A stretch of 64,000 nt of DNA, from NCBI GenBank assembly GCA_040403495.1, contig JBBAKM010000003.1:124001-188000 (forward strand), in the 5' to 3' direction. Below are positions 25,345 to 33,016 of this stretch, piece by piece. Both the position numbers and the translations under genes were made by a program. This DNA is from JABMMZ01 sp040403495. Lineage in GTDB: Bacteria; Bacteroidota; Bacteroidia; NS11-12g; UBA955. A model generated the notes under the pieces. That model saw only the letters and a list, made by a program, of their open reading frames with translations, did not search any database and was not told where the DNA came from. The first letter of the stretch is position 1. Every line of letters begins with the position of its first letter.

Positions 25345-26679
25345 CTAACAGCTCTTAACTTCTCCTCGAATAGTCTTAAAAATATTCACTACAGCGCTGT
25401 AGCTTACAACATTGTGTTTGAAGTGTTCAACTATTCTTACTTTTTCCTCTTCTGTGGCTTCCAATTGGTTGAGGATGTTTAATAAGTGCATTTTCATGTG
25501 CCCTTTTTGTATCCCTGAAGTAACCAAAGAACGCAAGGCTGAAAAGTTTTGTGCTAAACCAACCACAGCGGTAATTCGCATTAATTCTTGCGCATTCGGA
25601 TTGCCTAACATTCTGTAAGCAAATTTTACCATGGGGTGTAAATTGGTTAATCCACCCACAGTACCTAATGCCAAAGGAATGTCTAACCAAAAACGAAAAA
25701 TACCATCTTTTACTTCTGCATGGGTTAAACTGCTATAGCTTCCTGAACGTGAAGCGTAGGTGTGTGCTGAAGCTTCTACCGCTCTGAAATCATTGCCTGT
25801 GGCCAATACCACACTGTCTATACCATTCATAATGCCTTTGTTGTGTGTGGTGGCACGGTAGGGTTCTATTTCTGCTATTCTTACGGCTCTGCAAAACTTC
25901 TCTGTAAAGTACTCCCCTGTCATGTCGTCTCCACTTTCTGTCATCTCAGAAACCGGTGCTGAAACCTCTGCCCTTACAATGCAATTAGGCGTGTAATTAC
26001 TCAAAATACACATGATGACTTCAATATTTCTATCTTCCTCTTTTAAGTAAGCGGCATGAACAATTTCTTCTTTTAAAATCTTAGAAAACTCTTCTAACAC
26101 TGAATTGATGAAATTAGCCCCCATACTGTCGCAGGTTTCGAAAGTGGCTTTCAGTTGGTAGTAATGTGGTTCTTTATCCGTTTGATTGATAAGTTCCAAA
26201 TTCAAAATACCACCACCACGTTGTTGCATGTTTTTGGTAATATGATTGGTATTGGCAATTAACGTTGGTTTTACTGACTCAAAGAAATTGAATAAATCTG
26301 TAGGATTTTCGCCTTTCCAAATAAAGTGAACGTGACCAATTTTTTCGGTACTGATAATTTGTGTACGAAAACCGCCTCTGTTCAACCAAAAATTGGCCGA
26401 CTTGGCTGCTGCTGCCACCACCGAACTTTCTTCGATTGCCATAGGCACACAATACATTTTATTGTCAATTAAAAAATTGGGAGCTATTCCGAAAGGCAAG
26501 TAAAAATTGGTAATGGTATTTTCGATAAACTCATCGTGCAATTTTTGAGTTGGTGCATCAGGATGCCAATATGATTTCAAAAAAGAAATGGCTTGTTCGT
26601 CACCATTCAAATAGTTGGCAACAATCCACTCAATTTTTGCTTCTTTACTTAGTTTAGAAAATCCTTTAATTACAGTCAT
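25345..26679 (-). CDS. mvaA: Hydroxymethylglutaryl-CoA reductase, class II (degradative-type)
   Basis: 444-residue soluble enzyme interconverting HMG-CoA and mevalonate. Class II hallmarks: catalytic Glu in AIEESSVVAAAA (about 76-87), ETCDSMGANFIN (about 181-192), catalytic Lys in HNKGIMNGID (about 279-288), catalytic Asp in TGNDFRAVEA (about 292-301), and the C-terminal His in KGHMKMH. In organisms with the rest of the mevalonate pathway, the class II enzyme works in the biosynthetic direction, and the neighbouring isomerase gene 6 bp upstream supports that. There is no N-terminal membrane anchor. Coenzyme preference cannot be read from the sequence. Confidence 0.95.
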   Translation of the reverse strand: MTVIKGFSKLSKEAKIEWIVANYLNGDEQAISFLKSYWHPDAPTQKLHDEFIENTITNFYLPFGIAPNFLIDNKMYCVPMAIEESSVVAAAAKSANFWLNRGGFRTQIISTEKIGHVHFIWKGENPTDLFNFFESVKPTLIANTNHITKNMQQRGGGILNLELINQTDKEPHYYQLKATFETCDSMGANFINSVLEEFSKILKEEIVHAAYLKEEDRNIEVIMCILSNYTPNCIVRAEVSAPVSEMTESGDDMTGEYFTEKFCRAVRIAEIEPYRATTHNKGIMNGIDSVVLATGNDFRAVEASAHTYASRSGSYSSLTHAEVKDGIFRFWLDIPLALGTVGGLTNLHPMVKFAYRMLGNPNAQELMRITAVVGLAQNFSALRSLVTSGIQKGHMKMHLLNILNQLEATEEEKVRIVEHFKHNVVSYSAVVNIFKTIRGEVKSC

Positions 26680-26685
26680 TTTGGC

Positions 26686-27693
26686 TTATTTTATTTTTAA
26701 ATATTGATAACACGTTTCAAGTCCTTTCTTTTGAAGTTGGCAATAGGTCTGCAATTCTTCATACTCAGAAGTCGCGTGTTTTAAGAATCCGGATGCTTGG
26801 GCATAAATGGCATTCATTTTAGATTTTTGCATCAAATAATAGCCATCTAAATATGATTTAATTCCCCCACTAATAATCAATTGTTTGCAAAGCGCTTTTG
26901 TACCCAATTCTTGAACAGCTTGGTTGGCAAAATCCACCATTTCTGAAGCGGTGTGTCCGATATAGGTAATAGGTTGAAGCAATTCTTTGGTTAATTCATT
27001 TTGACGGTGTAGTTCTAGTGTTGCAAAGTTAGTCCCTCCAAAAGCACCAAACTCAATTGCTTCGATAGGAAGTTGAATTAATTCCATGAGCGATTGTGGA
27101 CCGAACCCTTGCCCAACTTCTTTAACCATTATTTTATAATTGGCAACATCCAACAAACGCTTGATAGTATCGATGGGTGGATTTTTGATAATATCACCTT
27201 CAGGTTGCAACCATTCTTGCAATGGATTAACGTGAACGATTAACCCATCGGCTTGAAGTTTTTTAACTAATTCTTCGATTTTATGGGTTTGTTTGCTTTC
27301 CAAAATTTCTTCGATTTGGGCTATGCCAAGGTTGGCAAACAATGGTAAATCGTTCCCAAGTATGGGGCGGATATTAAAATCATCGAAATAGGTGTCACTG
27401 TCGAGGATAATTCTGCAACTGCCCAAACCAATTCCCATTCCAAACTCGTTACAAGCCTTAGCCAAATTGCGATTGATAATACCTGCTTGTTGGGTTCCAC
27501 CAGTCATGCTACTCACCCACAACGGCAATGAGCATTGTTTGCCAGCGATATTACTCACTGGAATGGCGTTATTATGAGGGTGTGAAGCTAAAAAAGGTTC
27601 GTAATAAAAACGGGTATCATTTTGCAGCGTTTGAGAAATGAGCGCTAACTCAATGTGGTCTTTTTTGCGTTCAGAGGTTTGTTGCGTATCCAA
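26686..27693 (-). CDS. fni: Type 2 isopentenyl-diphosphate delta-isomerase
   Basis: 335-residue FMN-dependent enzyme interconverting isopentenyl and dimethylallyl diphosphate. Motifs: SERKKDHIELAL near the N-terminus (residues 7-18), WVSSMTGGTQQAG (about 58-70), IVHVNPLQEWLQPEGD (about 152-167), VKEVGQGFGP (about 191-200), and GAFGGTNFA (about 218-226). The start must be the TTG at 27693-27691: an in-frame TAA lies two codons before it and the next Met is inside the conserved core. HMG-CoA reductase follows 6 bp downstream, so the two are an operon. Confidence 0.95.
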   Translation of the reverse strand: MDTQQTSERKKDHIELALISQTLQNDTRFYYEPFLASHPHNNAIPVSNIAGKQCSLPLWVSSMTGGTQQAGIINRNLAKACNEFGMGIGLGSCRIILDSDTYFDDFNIRPILGNDLPLFANLGIAQIEEILESKQTHKIEELVKKLQADGLIVHVNPLQEWLQPEGDIIKNPPIDTIKRLLDVANYKIMVKEVGQGFGPQSLMELIQLPIEAIEFGAFGGTNFATLELHRQNELTKELLQPITYIGHTASEMVDFANQAVQELGTKALCKQLIISGGIKSYLDGYYLMQKSKMNAIYAQASGFLKHATSEYEELQTYCQLQKKGLETCYQYLKIK

Positions 27694-27721
27694 AACTTAT
27701 TGATAAATAAATATTTAACCA

Positions 27722-27729
27722 CAAAGTTA
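27722..27729 (-). promoter_or_regulatory. -7 element TAACTTTG for the fni-mvaA operon
   Basis: Reverse complement CAAAGTTA, 28 nt before the TTG start; matches TAnnTTTG. No convincing -33 box. Confidence 0.45.
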
Positions 27730-27854
27730 AGATTTTGTTTGATATAATTGATTTTTTAGCCTTTTTATAATGGTGTATATGATGAAAAAGCAATAATATT
27801 GAAATTGATGTTCACCTCAGTCAGGCCGAAAATAAGAATGGTTTGTAGGCGTAA

Positions 27855-27943
27855 TTACACTTTTTCAAATGAAAAAATGCGATTCGTTACACTTTTTCAA
27901 AGGAAAAAATGTAATATTTAACACTTTTATGAAGGAAAGTATG
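27855..27943 (+). promoter_or_regulatory. Three tandem operator-like repeats before the DUF4143 ATPase
   Basis: Three 25-26 bp copies start at 27855, 27887 and 27918, i.e. every 31-32 bp, about three helical turns. Each begins TTACACTTTTTC or a variant and ends GGAAAAAATG or a variant, so each is an imperfect inverted repeat. Copy 2 extends to 12-bp arms with one mismatch (27887-27914). Copy 3, the most diverged, abuts the -7 element. The arrangement on one face of the helix suggests cooperative repressor binding. The remainder of the 276-bp spacer, 27730-27854, is unremarkable. Confidence 0.7.
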
Positions 27944-27951
27944 TATCTTTG
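27944..27951 (+). promoter_or_regulatory. -7 element TATCTTTG of the DUF4143 ATPase gene
   Basis: Matches TAnnTTTG, directly follows operator copy 3, 18 nt before the ATG at 27970. Confidence 0.6.
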
Positions 27952-27969
27952 TTTCGATTTTAGAAAGCA

Positions 27970-29253
27970 ATGTATAGAAACAGTATCAAAGAATTAGAAA
28001 TCTGGAAAAACAAAAGCAATCGCAAACCCTTGATTATTCAAGGGGCACGACAAGTCGGAAAAACTTGGCTAATGAAAACATTTGGTTCTTTATATTTTGA
28101 TAATGTTGTTTATGTCAATTTTGAAAGTAGTGTTCGTTTACAAAATATATTTGTTACAGACTTTGACATACCAAGAATTATTCAAATTTTTGAAATAGAA
28201 ACAGGACAGTCGGTTGTTGCTAAGAACACATTAATTATTTTAGATGAGATTCAAGAAGCAGACAAAGGATTGACTGCATTAAAATATTTTAATGAAAATG
28301 CACCTGAATATTATGTCATTGCAGCAGGTTCATTGTTAGGCATTTCCTTACAAAACAACAAAACATTTCCTGTAGGTAAGGTCGATTTTTTAACGCTGCA
28401 ACCACTTAGTTTTGAAGAGTTTTTAATCAATTTAGATGAAAGTGCCCTAGTAAAAGCTTTAAACGAACAAAAATGGGATGTAGTAGAGGCTTTTCATGAA
28501 AAACTAATCCAATATTTACGACTTTATTATTATGTAGGTGGAATGCCCGAGGTTGTAAAAACCTTCATAGAAACTAAAAATCTTGAAGAGGTTAGAAACA
28601 TTCAAAACAATATTTTGATTGGTTATGAAAACGATTTTGCTAAGTATGCCCCTATAGAAATTGTTCCAAAAATAAGAATGGTTTGGCAATCTATTTTGGG
28701 ACAATTAGCAAAAGAGAATAAGAAGTTTATATATGGACAATTGAAAAAAGGTGCAAGAGCTAAGGAATTTGAAGCTGCAATTAATTGGCTAAGCAATGCC
28801 GGTTTATTATTAAAATGCCTGAAAATAAACAAACCCGTATTACCTTTAAAATCGTATGCCAATTACGATACTTTTAAGTTGTATTTATTAGATATTGGCT
28901 TATTGAATGCCATGGCAAAACTTGATGCAAAAATTATATTAAATAAAAATCAAATACTTACAGAATATAAAGGCGCACTTACTGAACAATTTGTTGCACA
29001 GGAACTTAATCTAAAATTTGATTTGTTTTATTGGTCGGCAGAGAATGCCACTGCAGAATTGGATTTTATCATTCAAAAAAACCAAAATATTTTTCCAATT
29101 GAGGTAAAAGCAGAAGAAAATTTAAAAGCAAAAAGTCTTAAATTGTTCGAGGAAAAATATCAAACAAAAAATGCAAAAAGGATTTCTATGAATTACTATA
29201 GAAAAGAAGAAAACTTAATCAATTTACCGTTGTATGCTATTTTAAGTTTATAA
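27970..29253 (+). CDS. AAA-type ATPase with C-terminal DUF4143/nuclease-like domain
   Basis: 427-residue soluble protein of the large AAA_14/DUF4143 group. Walker A is GARQVGKT (25-32), Walker B LIILDEIQ (88-95), and sensor region YYVIAAGSLLG follows. The C-terminal part (about 200-425) is DUF4143 and contains AELDFIIQ (362-369) and IEVKAEE (377-383). The D-x12-E-x-K spacing is that of a PD-(D/E)xK nuclease-like core. The biological role of the family is not established; proposals include mobile-element or defence-associated functions. It is a single gene between divergent and convergent housekeeping genes, preceded by three tandem operators and followed by repeat elements, which suggests a transferable autoregulated unit. 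Confidence 0.9.
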   Translation: MYRNSIKELEIWKNKSNRKPLIIQGARQVGKTWLMKTFGSLYFDNVVYVNFESSVRLQNIFVTDFDIPRIIQIFEIETGQSVVAKNTLIILDEIQEADKGLTALKYFNENAPEYYVIAAGSLLGISLQNNKTFPVGKVDFLTLQPLSFEEFLINLDESALVKALNEQKWDVVEAFHEKLIQYLRLYYYVGGMPEVVKTFIETKNLEEVRNIQNNILIGYENDFAKYAPIEIVPKIRMVWQSILGQLAKENKKFIYGQLKKGARAKEFEAAINWLSNAGLLLKCLKINKPVLPLKSYANYDTFKLYLLDIGLLNAMAKLDAKIILNKNQILTEYKGALTEQFVAQELNLKFDLFYWSAENATAELDFIIQKNQNIFPIEVKAEENLKAKSLKLFEEKYQTKNAKRISMNYYRKEENLINLPLYAILSL

Positions 29254-29392
29254 CTTAGTTTATCCTAGATTCTTGCATGTTTTCATCTCTTTGGTATCAA
29301 CTTCGCATTGAACACCATGGCTTGATTGAACTAATTGCTTGGTGCAATAAAAAAGGTTTGGCTTAAAAAAAATTAAAAGGCAAGAAGGCTTG

Positions 29393-29444
29393 AATTTTTG
29401 TCATCTTTTTTGCAAAGGGAAATGCAAAAAAGTCGCCAAAAATT
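29393..29444. repeat. Hairpin element downstream of the ATPase
   Basis: AATTTTTGTCATCTTTTTTG (from 29393) pairs with CAAAAAAGTCGCCAAAAATT (to 29444) with about three mismatches around an 8-12 nt loop. The 29254-29392 stretch before it has no supported gene. Could terminate transcription of the ATPase gene. Confidence 0.5.
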
Positions 29445-29465
29445 GGTTGGGTTTACTTTATTTTG

Positions 29466-29779
29466 CCCCAGGTTGAAACCTGGGGCTATTAATATTTTCC
29501 TCCGCTGGAGGAATTTTAATTATCTCTAATGAGATTGTTGTAATGAGATTATTTCATATCCTTATTGGCCTCGGGTTGAAACCTGGGGCTATTATTCTTT
29601 ACTTCCGCTGAAGGATATTTAATTGTCTCTAATGAGATTGTTGTAATGAGATTATTTCATTTCATTATTTTGCCTCGGGTTGAAACCTGGGGCTATTTAT
29701 TATTTTTACTTCCGCTGAAGGATATTTAATTGCCTCTAATGAGATTGTTGTAATGAGATTATTTCATATCCTTATTGGC
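29466..29779. repeat. Three tandem copies of a 103-104 bp palindrome-bearing repeat
   Basis: Units begin near 29466, 29569 and 29673. Each holds the dyad GGTTGAAACCTGGGGC (29471, 29574, 29678), a second dyad around CTTCCGCTGAAGGA, and the segment CTCTAATGAGATTGTTG followed by TAATGAGATT. Periods measured from the GGTTGAAACC core are 103 and 104 bp. REP elements of this kind are often linked with REP-associated tyrosine transposases, none of which is in the window. Confidence 0.9.
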
Positions 29780-29826
29780 ACATTTCTATTTGACTGCTAG
29801 CCAAAATTACACTAAAACCGCTTGAC

Positions 29827-29856
29827 AAAAAAAAGCCACATTTGACTGTGGCTTTT
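29827..29856 (-). terminator. Intrinsic terminator of the M1 aminopeptidase operon
   Basis: Minus strand: AAAAGCCACA, a 6-nt loop, TGTGGCTTTT, then four further T residues (29830-29827). Perfect 10-bp stem, 27 bp after the aminopeptidase stop codon. Confidence 0.92.
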
Positions 29857-29883
29857 CAAACTATTTTTAAAACAATCTAATTG

Positions 29884-32325
29884 CTATTTAATTACTCCGT
29901 ATTGTTTTAGAGTAGACAATTGTTCTTCATTCAAACCTTCTGTTGCTTTCTTAATCATTTCAAGATTTTCTGACTTTTTACTCATGTTTTTTAGATAGCC
30001 GGCGCATGGACCTGCCAATCTTGAATTGTAAGTCAACACTGCATCTATCAAATGGCTAACAATTTCTTGGTTACAAATCCCTAATCTATTTAAAGCCCCA
30101 CCTGCCGCAACTCGTGTTCTGAATTCGTAATTGGCGCTTATTAAGTTTGTTAGAGAAGCTTGGAATACTTCTCTGTTTTTGTCTCCTTCGTTTAATTTAT
30201 AAGCATGTTCGAGCCATTTAACTCTTACATTGTTATTTTGACCAGAAACAGTTGAAGTAATAGCTAAATATCTTTTTTTGTCTTTTTCACTAATCTCTTT
30301 GCTTTTCATCAATTTATCCAAAGCATTTTCAACTACAGAATAAGCACTGTCCGTTAACAATAACTCAAAAATTTCCTTTGTATCAACAACATTGGTGTCA
30401 GCTTGGATAAATGCATTTTTAACTTCTGCTTTATTATCCTTAACGATGTTTTTATACCATTTGTTTAAGCCTTTTTGGTTGGCCAATTGTTTGGCAATTT
30501 CAGCTCTAATAGCATGGTGTTTTTCTGCTGCAAATCTTGCTTGTAAAAGTGCTTGTTTGTCTTTCAGTGGAATGTCTTTCATAGCTAAAATAGCATCATA
30601 ACGGTCAATCATAAAAGTTGCTTTTGCAGCCTGAGCAAACAGTTCATCATTGTATTTTTTGAAGGTCATTTTTTTCATCACATTACTTCTTTCATCAAAC
30701 AACACAAAATCTATAATATCTGAAGCAGGGTGTTTTACAGCAATGTTTTGAATAGCACTGTCTGCTACCCAAATAGTGGTTCTGTGAATACTTCCATTTT
30801 TGTAATATACAGCAACATCTACAGGCGTTTTAAAATAACGAACATGCCCATCTGTTTGGTGAACTTGCTTGATTTCAAAATTTACAGTTTGTTTATTGGC
30901 CACATAACTAACTTCAAAATGCGGTTCGCCACCTCTGTGAATCCATTGGTCAAAAAACCAATCGTAATTCATCCCTAATTTATCTTTTAGTGCTTTTTGG
31001 AAATCCCAAGATTCCACATTTTTAAACCCATTAACGGTTAAGTAATGTTGTATAAAACGTTTGAAATTATCATCTCCCAATTGGTGTCTCAACATACTCA
31101 AAACCGCACTTCCTTTAGGATACAAGCGAGTCGTTCCCCCTTTGGTATGTCTTACTGGAAAATGGTCTTTTTCGCTTTGCGCTAAAGCCGAATTATGTTC
31201 GCCCCTAACCCCCCATTGGTAGGCATCATCCCCTTCCAATTCTTTGAAAAATAATTTAGGATAAAAAGTAGCAAAACTTTCTTGAAGCCAAACATCACTT
31301 CCACCACGGGCTGTAATTAAATCACCAAACCATTGGTGGGTAAGTTCATGGTGATTGACCCCCATGTAATTTCTGTCTTTAAAACCGCGGGCATCTGTTG
31401 TAAAAAAATCTCCAAAAATAGTAGCTGAAGTATTTTCCATAGCCCCATACAAGAAATTTTGAACCATTACTTGAGAATAAGAACCCCATGCATAAGGAAT
31501 GCCGGTTTCATCTTCCAAATGTTCTATCATTTTTTCGGTATGCAAACTGGTGTAATGAACACGGTCTTTAAATTCAGGATAATACCAAAACTGAACTGGC
31601 GTTCCACGCTTGGTAGTGGTGGCTTTAATTTCATAGTTACCTATAGCCAACATCAACAAATAACCTGCATGTGGCTTTTCCATTGCATAATGCCAAGTCG
31701 TTGTTCCATTGCCATTGTCTTTTACTGAAACTTGTTTCCCGTTTGACAACACTTTGTATGGGTTAGTCATAGTGGTTACTGTTTCGGTAATAAATTTATC
31801 GCCCATGTCGTCGTACATCGGTATCCAATGTCTGTTATCAATACCTTGACCTTGGGTCCATATTTGTTTACGGATATAATTAATATCCGGCGTTCCTGTA
31901 TTTTCTGGCTGATTCCAACCAATAAAATAAATTCCTTTTTTGGGTTTGGCAGTGTACGTAAATGTAATTTGGTGTTTTTCATCCCAATTTAAAGCCTTGG
32001 CAAACTTAACAACCACTCCTTCTTTGTTTGAGTAAAAAGCCAATGAAGTATTGTCTAATGTTGCAGATAATATTTGAATACCGGGTGCATTAAAAAACAG
32101 AGTATCTATGCCATTTTGTAAAGTTGTGAATTGGTGTGTTACTTTTCCATTGACCTGCGCAAGGGTTGGTTCAAAACTCACTTCCACACGCATGTGAGTT
32201 ATATCAACACTGTGATTGCGTTCTGCCGCATCAGGATCAGCGAGATAATGAATGTGTGGCACATCGGATTGCGCCATTGCCTTAACAGAAAAAATTGAAA
32301 GAATGATTAATAAAAATTTTGCCAT
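29884..32325 (-). CDS. Secreted M1-family zinc aminopeptidase
   Basis: 813 residues with a signal peptide (1-19, ending KAMAQ), so exported to the periplasm or beyond; no T9SS signal. Family M1 is shown by the substrate-binding motif GAMEN (294-298) and the zinc site HELTH (326-330) with the third ligand Glu349 exactly 18 residues further on (WLQES). It removes N-terminal residues from peptides, and the C-terminal 250 residues form the usual helical repeat region. It is the last gene of a minus-strand series (rpe, TonB receptor, ribE) but has its own promoter, and the transcript ends at a strong terminator. Confidence 0.95.
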   Translation of the reverse strand: MAKFLLIILSIFSVKAMAQSDVPHIHYLADPDAAERNHSVDITHMRVEVSFEPTLAQVNGKVTHQFTTLQNGIDTLFFNAPGIQILSATLDNTSLAFYSNKEGVVVKFAKALNWDEKHQITFTYTAKPKKGIYFIGWNQPENTGTPDINYIRKQIWTQGQGIDNRHWIPMYDDMGDKFITETVTTMTNPYKVLSNGKQVSVKDNGNGTTTWHYAMEKPHAGYLLMLAIGNYEIKATTTKRGTPVQFWYYPEFKDRVHYTSLHTEKMIEHLEDETGIPYAWGSYSQVMVQNFLYGAMENTSATIFGDFFTTDARGFKDRNYMGVNHHELTHQWFGDLITARGGSDVWLQESFATFYPKLFFKELEGDDAYQWGVRGEHNSALAQSEKDHFPVRHTKGGTTRLYPKGSAVLSMLRHQLGDDNFKRFIQHYLTVNGFKNVESWDFQKALKDKLGMNYDWFFDQWIHRGGEPHFEVSYVANKQTVNFEIKQVHQTDGHVRYFKTPVDVAVYYKNGSIHRTTIWVADSAIQNIAVKHPASDIIDFVLFDERSNVMKKMTFKKYNDELFAQAAKATFMIDRYDAILAMKDIPLKDKQALLQARFAAEKHHAIRAEIAKQLANQKGLNKWYKNIVKDNKAEVKNAFIQADTNVVDTKEIFELLLTDSAYSVVENALDKLMKSKEISEKDKKRYLAITSTVSGQNNNVRVKWLEHAYKLNEGDKNREVFQASLTNLISANYEFRTRVAAGGALNRLGICNQEIVSHLIDAVLTYNSRLAGPCAGYLKNMSKKSENLEMIKKATEGLNEEQLSTLKQYGVIK

Positions 32326-32344
32326 TTATTTGATATGTAAAGGG

Positions 32345-32374
32345 CAAAAATAAGGAAATAAATTGAATGGCGAA
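32345..32374 (-). promoter_or_regulatory. Promoter of the M1 aminopeptidase gene
   Basis: Minus strand: -33-like TTCG (32374-32371), 18-nt spacer, -7 TATTTTTG (32352-32345), 19 nt before the ATG. Confidence 0.55.
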
Positions 32375-32392
32375 ATTCAGTTAATTTCAGTT

Positions 32393-32971
32393 TTATTTTG
32401 CCATCATTTTGGCAATGTATTTGCCCAAAATATCAAACTCAATATTCACCAAATCGCCCACTTTTAATTGCTTAAAAACCGTGTTTTCGTAAGTGTAAGG
32501 AATTATTGCAACCGAAAATGATTGGTCTTTACTATCTACTACGGTTAAGCTTGTTCCATTGACACAGATGGAGCCTTTTTCTACAGTGATATAATCGCCC
32601 TGATAAGTAAAGGTGTATTTCCAACTGCCATTCTCGTCGAGAATATGAGTACAAACAGCAGTGGTATCAACATGGCCTTGAACAATATGACCATCAAATC
32701 GGCCATTTGCAGGCATGCATCTTTCCAAATTTACCAAAGTGCCTATTTGCCAATGTTTAAGATTCGTTTTATCTAAAGTTTCCTTAATAGCAGTCACTTG
32801 GTGTTCATGTTGATTGACTTCAATAACTGTTAAACAAACACCATTGTGCGCCACACTTTGGTCAATTTTTAATTCATTACTAAATGAAGATTGAACAGTG
32901 TAAGTCACGTTATTTTGATGACTATCGATAGCGGAAATGGTTCCTACAGTTTCTATTATTCCAGTAAACAT
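32393..32971 (-). CDS. ribE: Riboflavin synthase alpha subunit
   Basis: 192-residue enzyme that dismutates two molecules of 6,7-dimethyl-8-ribityllumazine into riboflavin and a pyrimidine. It shows the duplicated lumazine-binding fold: domain 1 starts MFTGIIETVG and carries HNGVCLTV, and domain 2 starts around residue 93 with RFDGHIVQGHVD and carries CVNGTSLTVV. Length is typical. Other riboflavin genes are not nearby, and the gene stands between a TonB receptor and an aminopeptidase, as a single biosynthetic gene often does in Bacteroidota. Confidence 0.95.
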   Translation of the reverse strand: MFTGIIETVGTISAIDSHQNNVTYTVQSSFSNELKIDQSVAHNGVCLTVIEVNQHEHQVTAIKETLDKTNLKHWQIGTLVNLERCMPANGRFDGHIVQGHVDTTAVCTHILDENGSWKYTFTYQGDYITVEKGSICVNGTSLTVVDSKDQSFSVAIIPYTYENTVFKQLKVGDLVNIEFDILGKYIAKMMAK

Positions 32972-32978
32972 TTAAGAG

Positions 32979-32986
32979 CAAAATTA
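32979..32986 (-). promoter_or_regulatory. -7 element TAATTTTG for ribE
   Basis: Reverse complement of CAAAATTA, only 7 nt before the ATG at 32971. Confidence 0.45.
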
Positions 32987-33016
32987 ATGGATTTAGAGAA
33001 ACCCTGTGTTATTATT

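Noticed and set aside
27827..27845. 17-bp match between the spacer and position 28670-28690 inside the ATPase gene
   Set aside because: Too short and A-rich to indicate duplication; probably chance.
27855..27943. Three repeats with 31-32 bp period as a mini-CRISPR
   Set aside because: The gaps are only 5-7 bp and the repeats diverge towards the promoter; operator sites explain them better.
29277..29366. 29-codon frame from an ATG after the DUF4143 ATPase
   Set aside because: No promoter, very short and in a repeat-rich spacer. Could be a remnant of a former gene but cannot be supported.
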